A stretch of DNA of 64,000 nt, taken from Pseudochryseolinea flava. GTDB taxonomy: Bacteria > Bacteroidota > Bacteroidia > Cytophagales > Cyclobacteriaceae. Where the stretch lies: NCBI RefSeq assembly GCF_003286915.1, contig NZ_QMFY01000007.1:62001-126000 (forward strand). The letters run 5' to 3'. The stretch's first letter is position 1, and every line of letters starts with the position of its first letter. This document shows positions 37,184 to 47,078 of this stretch, one piece after another. The position numbers and the translations under genes are program-made. The notes below the pieces were generated by a model. That model searched no databases, was not told the DNA's origin, and was given only the letters and a program-made list of their open reading frames with translations.

Positions 37184-40100
37184 ATGGAAAATCACTACCT
37201 GTTTAGGCAGCGGATTCGATCCGCTATGGTCTGCCTATTGCTGTTTTCGATCTTTCTTGTTCACACAAGCTTTGCGCAGTCGCAGAGCGGATTCGACAAA
37301 GGTGTCGTGCGAATAAAAGTATCGGAAGCATTTGCGCAGCAAATTGAAAGCGCAAAAATTTCGCGCGATGCAAACAACAACTTGATTACGGGAATTCAAT
37401 CACTTGATCAAGTGAACACACAATTCAAAGCGAAAGCGATTCGACGTGTGTTCCGCCCTGCTGGAAAATTCGAAGCAAAACATCGTCGTCACGGACTTCA
37501 TCTTTGGTATGAAATTCAAATTGACCAAGCTGCTTCTGTTTTATCAGCGCTCAACGGTTACAAATCACATCCGCAGATACTTGTTTCCGAGCCATCTTAT
37601 AAAAAGCACATTATTGGATCGGACAACAAGAACTTCGGACCCGTCGTCTTAAAGCAAAATCAAGTGGGCACATTGCCCGGTGCATCGAACGATCCGTTGC
37701 TGGGATCGCAATGGCACTACAACAATACAGGACAAACAGGAGGAACAGCGGGCGCGGATATTAGTTTGTTTCAAGCATGGGGCATTGAAACGGGACGTAG
37801 CGATGTCATTGTTGCTGTTACCGACGGTGGTGTTCAGGTTAATCACCCCGATCTAGCAGCAAACATGTGGGTTAACACAGATGAAATTCCCGGCAATAAT
37901 CTTGACGACGACAACAACGGATATATTGATGACGTCAACGGATATGGTTTTGGAGATGATACTGGAGAAATTGCTCCGGACAATCACGGCACACACGTAG
38001 GAGGAACTATTGCTGCTGTTACAAATAATGGTATTGGTGTGGCTGGTGTCGCTGGAGGATCCGGCGCAGGCGATGGCGTACGCATTATGTCTTGTGCTGC
38101 CTTCGGAGGAACAAGTAACGGAGGCTTTGCCGATACTTATACATATGCTGCAGACAATGGCGCTGTTATTTCACAGAACAGCTGGGGTTACACAAATCCT
38201 GGTGCTTTTGAGCAAGCCGTTCTCGATGGTATCGACTACTTCATTGCTGAAGCAGGTCTCGATGAAAATGGTATACAAGTCGGCCCAATGAAAGGAGGGC
38301 TCGTCGTATTTGCTGCAGGCAATAGCGATTCCAACGAACAACACTACCCTGGTTATTACGACGCGAGTTTTGCAGTTTCTGGTTTGACACACAAAGATCA
38401 GAAAGCTTGGTATACAAATTATGGCGCTTGGGTAGAAGTTGCTGCACCTGGTGGAGAAACGAACAGTGTCGCACAACAAGGTGTGTTGAGTACATTGGCG
38501 AATAATCAATATGGATTTTTTCAAGGAACATCAATGGCTTGCCCACACGTCTCAGGCGTTGCAGCATTGATCATTTCTAAATACGGCGGCCCCGGATTCA
38601 CGCCGGAGATCATCAAAAACAGATTAACCTCTACAGCTGAAAATGTAGATGCACTCAACCCAGGTTTTGAGGGCCTCCTTGGTATTGGAAGAATCAATGC
38701 TTTTGCAGCGCTACAAGAGGATGATGATGCTGCACCTTTAGCGATCACGAATCTTTCCGCTGATTCGGCAGAAATTACATCGCTTGTTGTGAGTTGGACC
38801 GCGCCAATCGACAGTGGATCAGGTGCTGCATTTGCATATGATCTGCGCTATTCAACAAGTCCAATCACAGAAGCAAATTTTGAATCTGCTACTGCATTTG
38901 AAGGTGAGCCTACACCGGGGGCGCCGGGTACTTTGCAACAAGTTGTTGTCAATGGCCTTGCACCGGGCACGTTGTACTACTTCGCCATTAAATCATCGGA
39001 TTTCTTTGGTAATGTATCAACGATCTCAAACGTAGCAGAAGGCACAACGAACTTTACACCATCATTTGCTGTAACTCCCTCGTCGCTCACGGAGTCCCTT
39101 GTTACCAATCAGAAAAAAGATCGCCTGATCACCGTGAAAAACAACGGGGAAGGACCGCTGAATTTTTGGGCAGTGAACGGCACGCATGCAACGCTGTCTC
39201 CAAATGCGGGTACGGTTGCTGCACATGATTCAATCGCCGTGTCGGTTACATTAGATGCAATAGAATTACTCGCTGGCACTTACGATTCTGATGCAATATT
39301 TTTCACCAATGATCCAGCGCAGGACACCGTACATTATCCAATCACACTCCAGGTTACGAACAATGGTGCACCCATTGCATACCTTCCCGTAACAACGCTT
39401 GATTTTGATACGGTGTATCTCGTTGATTCGCCCAATGTACCTTATAGTGCAAGCCTCGATTTGATCAACAACGGATCAGATACCCTTGCTATTGATAGCG
39501 TAACATCAACAGATCCGAATTTCAAATTCATTACAGGAGAAGATCCGAAAGTAGCTCCGTTTGAAACATTCAAACTGAATTTTATTTATGAAACGGACAG
39601 TGTCGGAACATGGACAACAACGATCAAGTTATATACAAACGATCCTGTCAATTCACCCTTAACAATCGATGGTAGGGTAGTCGTAGTTCCTGCACCGGCG
39701 ATTTCAGTTACGCCAGATTCACTGTATCAACAATTGAACACTGACAACACGGCGACGCAATCACTTACGATTACAAATACCGGCGGTACCGACTTACACT
39801 TTACAGCTGAAGTTAGTGCAGGCCAGGGCGTTGTTACATCCGTAGCTAAAACGGTAACGATACCAGCAAAATCATTATCAGCAAAATCAGCTGCTAGCAA
39901 AAACAATAGGCATACAACTACGGGCGCGCAATCCGTTCGCCTGAAGTCAGTATCGCAAAGTGCAGCGGTTACTACCGTACTCATCCTTTCACCGGATGAC
40001 GACGTTACTGATCTTGAAACAATTCTGGATGGATTCGAGGACATTGAAGCAGATATCTATCCGCAATCTCAACTGCCATCATTCAGCGCTGCAGCGATTG

Positions 40101-43100
40101 CTGAATATCCGATTGTCATCACGACTAACAATACAAAATGGTTAGAAAATGGCGGCGTAGATCCAGTGCAGATTGGTGATGAGTTAGCAAATTATATTGA
40201 TAACGGCGGAAAAGTGATTTCGAACGAATTCAATTACTCTTACGATGATTGGAAACTTTCAGGCCGTTTTATTGATGGGCAATACGGACCATTCACACCG
40301 TCAACTACAGATGCCAATATTACAACTACGTTAGGTACAATACTTCAACCAAGCCATCCTGTAATCGCTGGTGTTGCTACGTTGAATTACGCGGGCTTCG
40401 TTCAGAATGTTGGACTTGCGCCAGGTGCTGTAGCGATAGCAAACTGGGCAAATGGAGAACTCTTTGTTGCGGCTAATAGCAATGTAGTTGCACTAAATTT
40501 ATTGCCAAGTTTAGGAAATGGTGGCGCGCTACAATGGAGCGGCGATCTTCCTACGCTTTATCAAAATGCGATTCACTTCCTTTCCGGTCCTGGCTTTGTG
40601 AGCGTTACGCCTGAAAGCGGAACAGTAGCCGCGGGGGGTGCACTCGACCTTACAGTAACATTTGATGCAACAGGACTCGATGCCGGTCATTATCGCGCGT
40701 CAATTGACCTTGCTACAAATGTACCAGGAGCAGAACTTGTCCAAGTGCCTGCTATCCTCGATGTACTCGGACCAGAATTCACGGTATCACCAGATTCAAT
40801 TTATGCTGAAGCAGAAAAAGGTGAAACGACTACCGAAACATTCACGCTAAGCAATAACGGTTTTGGAGATTTCGAATATGAAATCAGTGTGGTGGATAAG
40901 GGCGTGTCGTCAGTGTCGGTCAAAAAGGTTGCGCCGGTAAAGGCGGCCAGAATTGCAACGCCAAAACGTACACAAGCCACAAACGCCCGTGTTAAAATCG
41001 ACATCGATGGTACAAAGGCAATGACGATTGGAAATGTTGCCAACGCGCGAAGCGCTTCAACCCAGCTATCGGTTGATCAGTATGCAACAGACTTCGAGAA
41101 CTTCACAGAAGGTGACATTACTGGTCAAGACGGATGGGCAGGTGAATGGGGTAATTGGACAATTGAGTCAATAAACCCATCAAGTGCCGCACAACACTTT
41201 AGAGGCCTGGCTGACGGATTTGGTTTATCTCGTGCATTCTCACCCGAAGTTGCAATCGGATCCGAGGAAAAATCAAGCGCAACAATGAAAGTGAACATTG
41301 CCGGACAGGGTGTAACCTGGCAAATCTCTCCGCAATCTCCTTCAGCAGGATTTATCAATACAAGAATTCAATTTAATCCTGACGGCAGCGCAAGTGCAAT
41401 GACCGACGATGGATCTGGTTCGCCGGTATTCGCGCCAATATCAGCCGAAGTCCCTACTGGATATTTCGACCTTACCATAGAAGTTGAACGCGCCACATCG
41501 AAATTCAAAGTTTACTTCAATACAACCGTTGTGTTTGAAGGACTTGGTTTCGCAGGCGACATCGAACAAGTTGTCATACTTTCGTTGATGGAAATCGCGG
41601 GGCCTACTTTCGATGTCGACGATATGAAAATTATTGACGGCACCAGAGACTTCGCACCATCCTATATTAGCGTAGCGCCGAATGTGGGTACACTGGGCGC
41701 CGGAGAATCCGTAGAAGTAACGGTTACATTTGATGCGTCAGAACTTGAGTTTGGTACGTATAGCTCCGCCGTAGTCGTGAATATTGCTGACGAGGAATTA
41801 ACCTTACCAACAACATTCCGCGTGTTTGGAGAACCCGCTATTGCTGTAGATCCAACGGTGCTTCAAGCATCTGTAGCTTACAAAGAGGATACCGTATTAA
41901 CATTCGATGTGAAGAACACGGGCGGTAATCCATTGGATTATAGTTTACAAGTTATTGGCGCCGATACTGACATCAAGAAACTTGCGAAATCACCAGTAAG
42001 TAAATTTGCTTCTACAAAAGAGCTTTCACGCACAGCTAGTAAAGTTGCTAAAGACATAAGCGCGTCACGCGAGTCAGCCAAACAGAAACCTGTATTGGAA
42101 ATCCGTACTGGTCTGCCACTCTTTACAGAGAATTTTGAAGACGCGACATTCCCACCATCGGACTGGAGCGTAGTCGACAATGCAGGCAGTGGTGTTACTT
42201 GGAATTTCGCGAGCGCATGGGGCGAGGGAAATTATTCCGGAACTGGCGAAGCGGCAACTGCGAGTAGCGATGCTGCCGGTGAATTTGAGTTCGATACGGA
42301 ATTGATTTCACCTTGGATCGATGCTGCAGGTTACAAAAACATCGCACTTCAGTATAACGCGAACTATCAGAATTATGCGAATCGTGATTTCTTGAATCTC
42401 GACATTCAAGTAGCAGGAGCATCGGAATGGACCAATGTACTTAGCTGGAATGAAGATCATGGATCGCTCCGTGGTACTGAAAGTGAATTTGTGAGTCTTG
42501 AACTCGATGAGTTCTTGGCAGGCGCTACATCGTTCCGTGTACGCTGGCACTACTTTGATCCACAAGACGGTGACTTCGATTGGTACGCACAAATCGATGA
42601 TATCGCCATCCTCGGTGATGCACGTGCTTGGCTTTCGGTGACACCTGCGTCGGGATCAGTTCCAGTAAGAGGAACAGAAACAATCAATGCACTGTTTAAC
42701 GCCGAAGATATCGAACCTGGTTTCTATGTTGCAGGAGTTCTTGTTCGCAGCAATGCCAGCAACTCACCGCTCGTGGGAATCGTAGCGTCGCTCGATGTTC
42801 TTAGACCTTCCGCAATCAACGTTGAACCTGATGATTTAAAGCAGAAGCTCTTTGTTGGTGAAGTCGCCACACAAATTATTAAGGTCTCTAACCAAGGCGA
42901 AAGTCCTTTGAAGTTTGCACTTGAAGCAGCTTCTAGTGCTGGAGCACCAGAGGAAGCAAAAGCAAGGATCGTGTCGAAGGATACCCGCATTACACCGACA
43001 CAAACAAAGATTGCAGACACAGATAGTCGCGCTATCACAAACGGTGCACGTAAGTTGGCAACAACAGAATTGTATGGCACAGGTTTCGAAGAATTTGCAA

Positions 43101-45064
43101 CCGGCAACATCAATGGTCAATTAGACTGGGCGGGACAATTCGGAAACTGGACAGTAGAAGCCGAGAAACCAGCGTTTGGCGCGCAACACTTTAGAGGCGT
43201 AGCAGATGGTTTCGGTCAGTCTCTCGCATTCTCTCCAGAAGTTACCATTGGAACGGAAGCCATTTCCTCTACTACTTTAAAAGTTAATATCGACGGTAGC
43301 GGTGTTACATGGCAAGTGATCCCACAATCACCGAGTGCAAGTCTGGTGAATACGAGATTTGAAATCAGTCCAAATGGTTCCATGAGAACCCTTGTTGATA
43401 CCCTCGGCGGAACATATGAAACGGTTCCGGGTACATGGCCTTCGGGATACACCGACCTCAGAATTGATGTTGTGAGAGCAACGAAGGTATTCACGATCTA
43501 TATCAACAATGCACCAGTGTTTACGGGTAAAGCATTCGCGGGTGATATCGAACAAGTTGTTATTCTTTCTCTCATGGAAGAAGCTGGTCCAACGATTGAT
43601 ATCGACAACCTTGCTATCCTTGACGGAACGCCTGCTGCACCGTGGTTAACCGTTACACCATTATCAGGCACAGTTGCTGGTGGATCTTCGCTCGACCTTG
43701 CTGTAACGTTTAACGCACAAGATCTTGACGCTGGTAACTATGCAGATACGTTGAATATTGCCAGCAACGACCCAGCTACACCTTGGGTTCAAGTTCCAGT
43801 GTTCTTAACCGTAGATTCAAACACGCCACCGGTGTTAGCGCCGATTCCAGCGTTGACCGTACTCGAAAAGGAAATCGCACAAGTGACAATCTCCGCAACT
43901 GACGAAGATGATTCTCTGGTAACCATTACGATCGATGGAGCGCCAGCATTCGTAACGGCTGCATCCTCTGGAAATGGCACCGCTACATATGACATCAAAC
44001 CAACAGTTGGTGACGCCGGTGAGTATCATATCATCGTGACAGCAACAGACGCTCGTGGCGCTATCGATATCGATACGTTGCATCTGTCAGTACTCGAGTT
44101 TGCCGTGAAGAGCTTTAGTGTTGTAAACATCAAGACAGGCCAAGTGATTGCGACATTTACGGATGAAGTAACCTTGAACCGCGCTGATGCGAACTTCAAT
44201 GATCTCAATATCCGCGCAAACGCATCTCCACTTACAGTGGGTAGTGTGAAATTTAAAGTCAATGGATCGCAGAAGAATATTGACAATACGTATGAGTACT
44301 TCCTGAAGACAAACTATTTGTCTGGACTCGGCGTGGGACAATATACTTTGTTCGGCGAACCATTCACATCAGCGTATGGTCATGGTCAACGTGGTATTGC
44401 TAAAACAGCGATTGTAAAAATCATCAACGCATCGACCGTGGTTACACACTTCAGCTTGGTGAATACTTCGACCGGTGTTGTTGTTCAAGACTTTAGCGAC
44501 AGTATTACCATAGACGCTAGCCGTTCAGATTTCGCACAATTGAACATCAGAGCACACACCGCGCCGAACGTTGTAGGGAGTGTGAAATTTAAGATCGATG
44601 GCACACAGCGTAACATTGACAATACGCTTACCTATGACCTAAAATCTCAGGCTTTACAAACGCTCGCGACAGGCACGCATACATTGCTCGGCGAACCGTG
44701 GACACAGAATTTCGGTCAAGGCCAACGCGGACTCGGTAAAACAGCAACCGTTAGCATTGTGAATGGTGGTGCTGGCGCAAGAGTCGCGCAGGGATTCAAC
44801 GCTGAAACGACTGAACTTTCAATCTTCCCAGTGCCAGTGACAGATCAATTGACGATCGACGTAGCAGGCAAGAAAATAGAAGGAGACGTTGAGCTCGTGT
44901 TAGTGAACACCCTTGGACAATTGATTCATCGCGTGAAGGTATCCGCGGATCAAATCCAGGGATATCAAATTAACACAAATACATTAGGTATGGTTAGTGG
45001 TGTATACTATCTGAAACTTCAGAGTGTAAACTACCGCCAGACTAAACGGTTTAACAAGAAGTAA
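37184..45064 (+). CDS. Giant secreted subtilisin-type protease with T9SS sorting domain
   Basis: This 2626-residue protein has a signal peptide (about 1-32, ending HTSFAQ), a propeptide-like region, and an S8 peptidase domain (about 170-505) with catalytic Asp214 (VTDGGV), His268 (NHGTHVGG) and Ser450 (GTSMACPHVSG). A fibronectin III domain (about 515-622) and Ig-like repeats follow. Four of these (about 839-2213) look split by inserted modules: a ThuA/glutamine-amidotransferase-like domain (about 928-1130), two homologous lectin-like domains (about 1298-1486 and 1962-2149) and a MAM/choice-of-anchor-J-like domain (about 1645-1812). A cadherin-like domain, two tandem repeats of about 111 residues, and a type IX C-terminal sorting domain (about 2543-2626) close it. 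It is likely surface-bound or released; the substrate is unknown. Confidence 0.93.
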   Translation: MENHYLFRQRIRSAMVCLLLFSIFLVHTSFAQSQSGFDKGVVRIKVSEAFAQQIESAKISRDANNNLITGIQSLDQVNTQFKAKAIRRVFRPAGKFEAKHRRHGLHLWYEIQIDQAASVLSALNGYKSHPQILVSEPSYKKHIIGSDNKNFGPVVLKQNQVGTLPGASNDPLLGSQWHYNNTGQTGGTAGADISLFQAWGIETGRSDVIVAVTDGGVQVNHPDLAANMWVNTDEIPGNNLDDDNNGYIDDVNGYGFGDDTGEIAPDNHGTHVGGTIAAVTNNGIGVAGVAGGSGAGDGVRIMSCAAFGGTSNGGFADTYTYAADNGAVISQNSWGYTNPGAFEQAVLDGIDYFIAEAGLDENGIQVGPMKGGLVVFAAGNSDSNEQHYPGYYDASFAVSGLTHKDQKAWYTNYGAWVEVAAPGGETNSVAQQGVLSTLANNQYGFFQGTSMACPHVSGVAALIISKYGGPGFTPEIIKNRLTSTAENVDALNPGFEGLLGIGRINAFAALQEDDDAAPLAITNLSADSAEITSLVVSWTAPIDSGSGAAFAYDLRYSTSPITEANFESATAFEGEPTPGAPGTLQQVVVNGLAPGTLYYFAIKSSDFFGNVSTISNVAEGTTNFTPSFAVTPSSLTESLVTNQKKDRLITVKNNGEGPLNFWAVNGTHATLSPNAGTVAAHDSIAVSVTLDAIELLAGTYDSDAIFFTNDPAQDTVHYPITLQVTNNGAPIAYLPVTTLDFDTVYLVDSPNVPYSASLDLINNGSDTLAIDSVTSTDPNFKFITGEDPKVAPFETFKLNFIYETDSVGTWTTTIKLYTNDPVNSPLTIDGRVVVVPAPAISVTPDSLYQQLNTDNTATQSLTITNTGGTDLHFTAEVSAGQGVVTSVAKTVTIPAKSLSAKSAASKNNRHTTTGAQSVRLKSVSQSAAVTTVLILSPDDDVTDLETILDGFEDIEADIYPQSQLPSFSAAAIAEYPIVITTNNTKWLENGGVDPVQIGDELANYIDNGGKVISNEFNYSYDDWKLSGRFIDGQYGPFTPSTTDANITTTLGTILQPSHPVIAGVATLNYAGFVQNVGLAPGAVAIANWANGELFVAANSNVVALNLLPSLGNGGALQWSGDLPTLYQNAIHFLSGPGFVSVTPESGTVAAGGALDLTVTFDATGLDAGHYRASIDLATNVPGAELVQVPAILDVLGPEFTVSPDSIYAEAEKGETTTETFTLSNNGFGDFEYEISVVDKGVSSVSVKKVAPVKAARIATPKRTQATNARVKIDIDGTKAMTIGNVANARSASTQLSVDQYATDFENFTEGDITGQDGWAGEWGNWTIESINPSSAAQHFRGLADGFGLSRAFSPEVAIGSEEKSSATMKVNIAGQGVTWQISPQSPSAGFINTRIQFNPDGSASAMTDDGSGSPVFAPISAEVPTGYFDLTIEVERATSKFKVYFNTTVVFEGLGFAGDIEQVVILSLMEIAGPTFDVDDMKIIDGTRDFAPSYISVAPNVGTLGAGESVEVTVTFDASELEFGTYSSAVVVNIADEELTLPTTFRVFGEPAIAVDPTVLQASVAYKEDTVLTFDVKNTGGNPLDYSLQVIGADTDIKKLAKSPVSKFASTKELSRTASKVAKDISASRESAKQKPVLEIRTGLPLFTENFEDATFPPSDWSVVDNAGSGVTWNFASAWGEGNYSGTGEAATASSDAAGEFEFDTELISPWIDAAGYKNIALQYNANYQNYANRDFLNLDIQVAGASEWTNVLSWNEDHGSLRGTESEFVSLELDEFLAGATSFRVRWHYFDPQDGDFDWYAQIDDIAILGDARAWLSVTPASGSVPVRGTETINALFNAEDIEPGFYVAGVLVRSNASNSPLVGIVASLDVLRPSAINVEPDDLKQKLFVGEVATQIIKVSNQGESPLKFALEAASSAGAPEEAKARIVSKDTRITPTQTKIADTDSRAITNGARKLATTELYGTGFEEFATGNINGQLDWAGQFGNWTVEAEKPAFGAQHFRGVADGFGQSLAFSPEVTIGTEAISSTTLKVNIDGSGVTWQVIPQSPSASLVNTRFEISPNGSMRTLVDTLGGTYETVPGTWPSGYTDLRIDVVRATKVFTIYINNAPVFTGKAFAGDIEQVVILSLMEEAGPTIDIDNLAILDGTPAAPWLTVTPLSGTVAGGSSLDLAVTFNAQDLDAGNYADTLNIASNDPATPWVQVPVFLTVDSNTPPVLAPIPALTVLEKEIAQVTISATDEDDSLVTITIDGAPAFVTAASSGNGTATYDIKPTVGDAGEYHIIVTATDARGAIDIDTLHLSVLEFAVKSFSVVNIKTGQVIATFTDEVTLNRADANFNDLNIRANASPLTVGSVKFKVNGSQKNIDNTYEYFLKTNYLSGLGVGQYTLFGEPFTSAYGHGQRGIAKTAIVKIINASTVVTHFSLVNTSTGVVVQDFSDSITIDASRSDFAQLNIRAHTAPNVVGSVKFKIDGTQRNIDNTLTYDLKSQALQTLATGTHTLLGEPWTQNFGQGQRGLGKTATVSIVNGGAGARVAQGFNAETTELSIFPVPVTDQLTIDVAGKKIEGDVELVLVNTLGQLIHRVKVSADQIQGYQINTNTLGMVSGVYYLKLQSVNYRQTKRFNKK

Positions 45065-45089
45065 AGACCCACTTACGCTGTTAAAGCCG

Positions 45090-45120
45090 AAGGGTGAGGA
45101 GAGATCCTCGCCCTTTTTTT
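45090..45120 (+). terminator. Strong terminator of the subtilisin gene
   Basis: An 11-bp stem (45090-45100 with 45105-45115, one G-U pair), GAGA tetraloop, and a run of seven T starting within the stem end. It lies 26 bases after the stop. Confidence 0.9.
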
Positions 45121-45202
45121 GTTAGTAGTAAAATCATAAAAGTTTTCTCAAACTGAGTTTCAACCTGGCACCGGTTTTTAGATACTTGCTCAAACAAGTG
45201 CT

Positions 45203-45445
45203 ATGCAACGCGAACCTTTATCATCTCCAAATATTATTTCTGTGGGCTACGACGAAGAAGAGTTAATCTTAGAGGTAGAATTTGACCACGGCGAAATCCA
45301 CGACTATCTAGGCGTTCCCTCCGAGAAGCATACTGCACTTATGAGCGCCGAATCTCCAGACAGCTACTTTAGTCATAACATACGTGGCATGTATGAATAC
45401 AGATCCCGGCAAGAAGATCGATCACCGTCAGCAGAGCGTCAGTAA
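45203..45445 (+). CDS. KTSC domain protein, 80 aa
   Basis: This small protein fits the KTSC domain, named for the lysyl-tRNA synthetase context in which it was first noted. The visible pattern is SPNIISVGYDEEELILEVEF in part, then IHDYLGVPSEKHTALMSAES and SYFSHNIRGMYEY. The typical order is a beta hairpin, a short helix and a final G-x-Y. Its role is not established. The last dozen residues are charged and unconserved. It lies between the strong terminator and an M48 gene on the same strand. Confidence 0.85.
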   Translation: MQREPLSSPNIISVGYDEEELILEVEFDHGEIHDYLGVPSEKHTALMSAESPDSYFSHNIRGMYEYRSRQEDRSPSAERQ

Positions 45446-45542
45446 CAAAGCTTACACAGGCACAGCAACAATGAATGTATGGGGCCAACGTTAAAGTATA
45501 GCTAATTTCGCTATTTTTAACGCGGGCATCAGTTTCATCCCA

Positions 45543-46985
45543 ATGATTGCACTTATTCACAACGTATCCTTGACGATGTTCATTGCGCTGTTTTGCTTCG
45601 CCTCAAGCCATGCGCAGGTAGTAAATGACTATACTCCTCGAAAGACATACGATAAAAATTCGAAAGCATTAATCAATTCGATACTACAGCAGTTACCGGA
45701 AGAACTTGATCGTATCAAGTCTCGAAAAAGAGGAGAGATCACACAATTCTACATAGAACGCACTGCATACCTAACTGAAAAAGTAGAAGAGGGTGTGTTC
45801 ATTGACGACGATACACTTCAAACACTGGTGCAATCGGTACTGCGCCGAATCACGTCCAACAACCACGTCAAACATCCGCCAAAGCGAATATTAATTCTCA
45901 AAAACCCGGATGTGAATGCATTCTGTCACTTGGATGGAAGTTTTATCGTGAATGTGGGACTGCTAGGTCGTATAAGAAATGAAAGTGGACTGGCTTTTGC
46001 AATCGCCCATGAAATGGCTCACTTCGAGCTAGATCACATTAGAAAACGTATCACGCAGTATGTCGAGAATAGTGAGTCGAGGGCTATCAAACGAAGTATG
46101 TCTACACTGGAAAATGATAAAGTGACGATACAAGAAATAGATTCTGTCAGAAAATTCATTTATACCTTCGGACGATACAGCAGAGCGCGGGAAAAAGAGG
46201 CAGATTCCTTGGGTTTTGTACTTTTTAAAAATGCTGGATATAACCAAGATCAGGCCGCTACTTTACTTGCCCTTTTGGATTCTGGAACATATTTAAAACA
46301 TCGGATTGCCGACGGACTATTCAGTTCACTAAATTTCTCAAAATTTCCTTTTAAAAGTTTTTGGCTGACACAACGACCACGCGTTTTTAGCAAAAAGCAT
46401 TCGAATACCTATATCTTTTCTAATGACTCAATCGATTCCCATCCCGATGCACTCATGCGCAGGTCGATACTGCACGAACGCGTCACGAATCATGACCGCC
46501 CGTTGAACATTCAACAAACAGCTTTTGTGAACAAAGCCATCACGATTGCAGAATTCGAATCCATTGAAAGTGCATACCACAATCGCTTGTATGATCGATG
46601 CCTGTTTCTCGCGTTGCAGCAATTTAATCTCTATCCAAAGAATAAGTATCTCGTCACTACAATAGCAAAAGTGTTTATCGATTTGTTAGAAGCTCATGAA
46701 AAAGGAATATTCAATTTTGTGGTCCCGGCATACACGGGAAACTATAGTGAAGAGATGCGTCAGGTGAATAATTTCGTTCACAACATTTCTGTGGAAGAGC
46801 TCGGTGAGGTTGCCTTTAATTTCTTAAACAACCAAACGAATTTTGATCCGAATAAATCTGACCACTATTATCTTCTTTGGAAGATCTGCGATCTCACACG
46901 TAGAATGCAGGTGAAGGAGAAAGTAAAAGAACGCTATCGCGCAAAATTTGATTCGAAAGACGCGAAGTACAATCTCATACGATAA
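45543..46985 (+). CDS. M48-family metalloprotease, secreted
   Basis: A signal peptide (about residues 1-25, ending SSHAQ) precedes a zinc peptidase domain with the motif HEMAH (His156, Glu157, His160) in AIAHEMAHFELDH. The third ligand is the Glu of REKEADSLG near 219. The C-terminal 200 residues are helical and resemble the TPR-like extension of BepA-type proteases, though no clear TPR consensus is visible. It probably degrades or quality-controls envelope proteins in the periplasm. A second M48 gene follows 93 bases later, but it is lipid-anchored and has a different tail, so the two are not a recent tandem duplication. Confidence 0.9.
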   Translation: MIALIHNVSLTMFIALFCFASSHAQVVNDYTPRKTYDKNSKALINSILQQLPEELDRIKSRKRGEITQFYIERTAYLTEKVEEGVFIDDDTLQTLVQSVLRRITSNNHVKHPPKRILILKNPDVNAFCHLDGSFIVNVGLLGRIRNESGLAFAIAHEMAHFELDHIRKRITQYVENSESRAIKRSMSTLENDKVTIQEIDSVRKFIYTFGRYSRAREKEADSLGFVLFKNAGYNQDQAATLLALLDSGTYLKHRIADGLFSSLNFSKFPFKSFWLTQRPRVFSKKHSNTYIFSNDSIDSHPDALMRRSILHERVTNHDRPLNIQQTAFVNKAITIAEFESIESAYHNRLYDRCLFLALQQFNLYPKNKYLVTTIAKVFIDLLEAHEKGIFNFVVPAYTGNYSEEMRQVNNFVHNISVEELGEVAFNFLNNQTNFDPNKSDHYYLLWKICDLTRRMQVKEKVKERYRAKFDSKDAKYNLIR

Positions 46986-47039
46986 TACTTTCAGCTAAAT
47001 AGCACGCGGCTGGATCATAAACCTATCCGTTCGTCTTTC

Positions 47040-47078
47040 GGGTATGACTTTTTCTTACCAATTGGTAAAAGTATACCC
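47040..47078 (+). promoter_or_regulatory. Interrupted inverted repeat abutting the start codon of the second M48 gene
   Basis: GGGTAT (47040-47045) pairs with ATACCC (47073-47078), ACTT with AAGT, and the centre TTACC-AATT-GGTAA (47055-47068) is a perfect palindrome. The last base of the repeat touches the ATG at 47079. As RNA it would fold the whole upstream edge of the start codon; as DNA it is a good dimer-binding site. Confidence 0.75.

Noticed and set aside
37184-45064. Numerous frames of 60-130 codons within the subtilisin gene
   Set aside because: All are shadows of one continuous 2626-codon frame with clear domain content.
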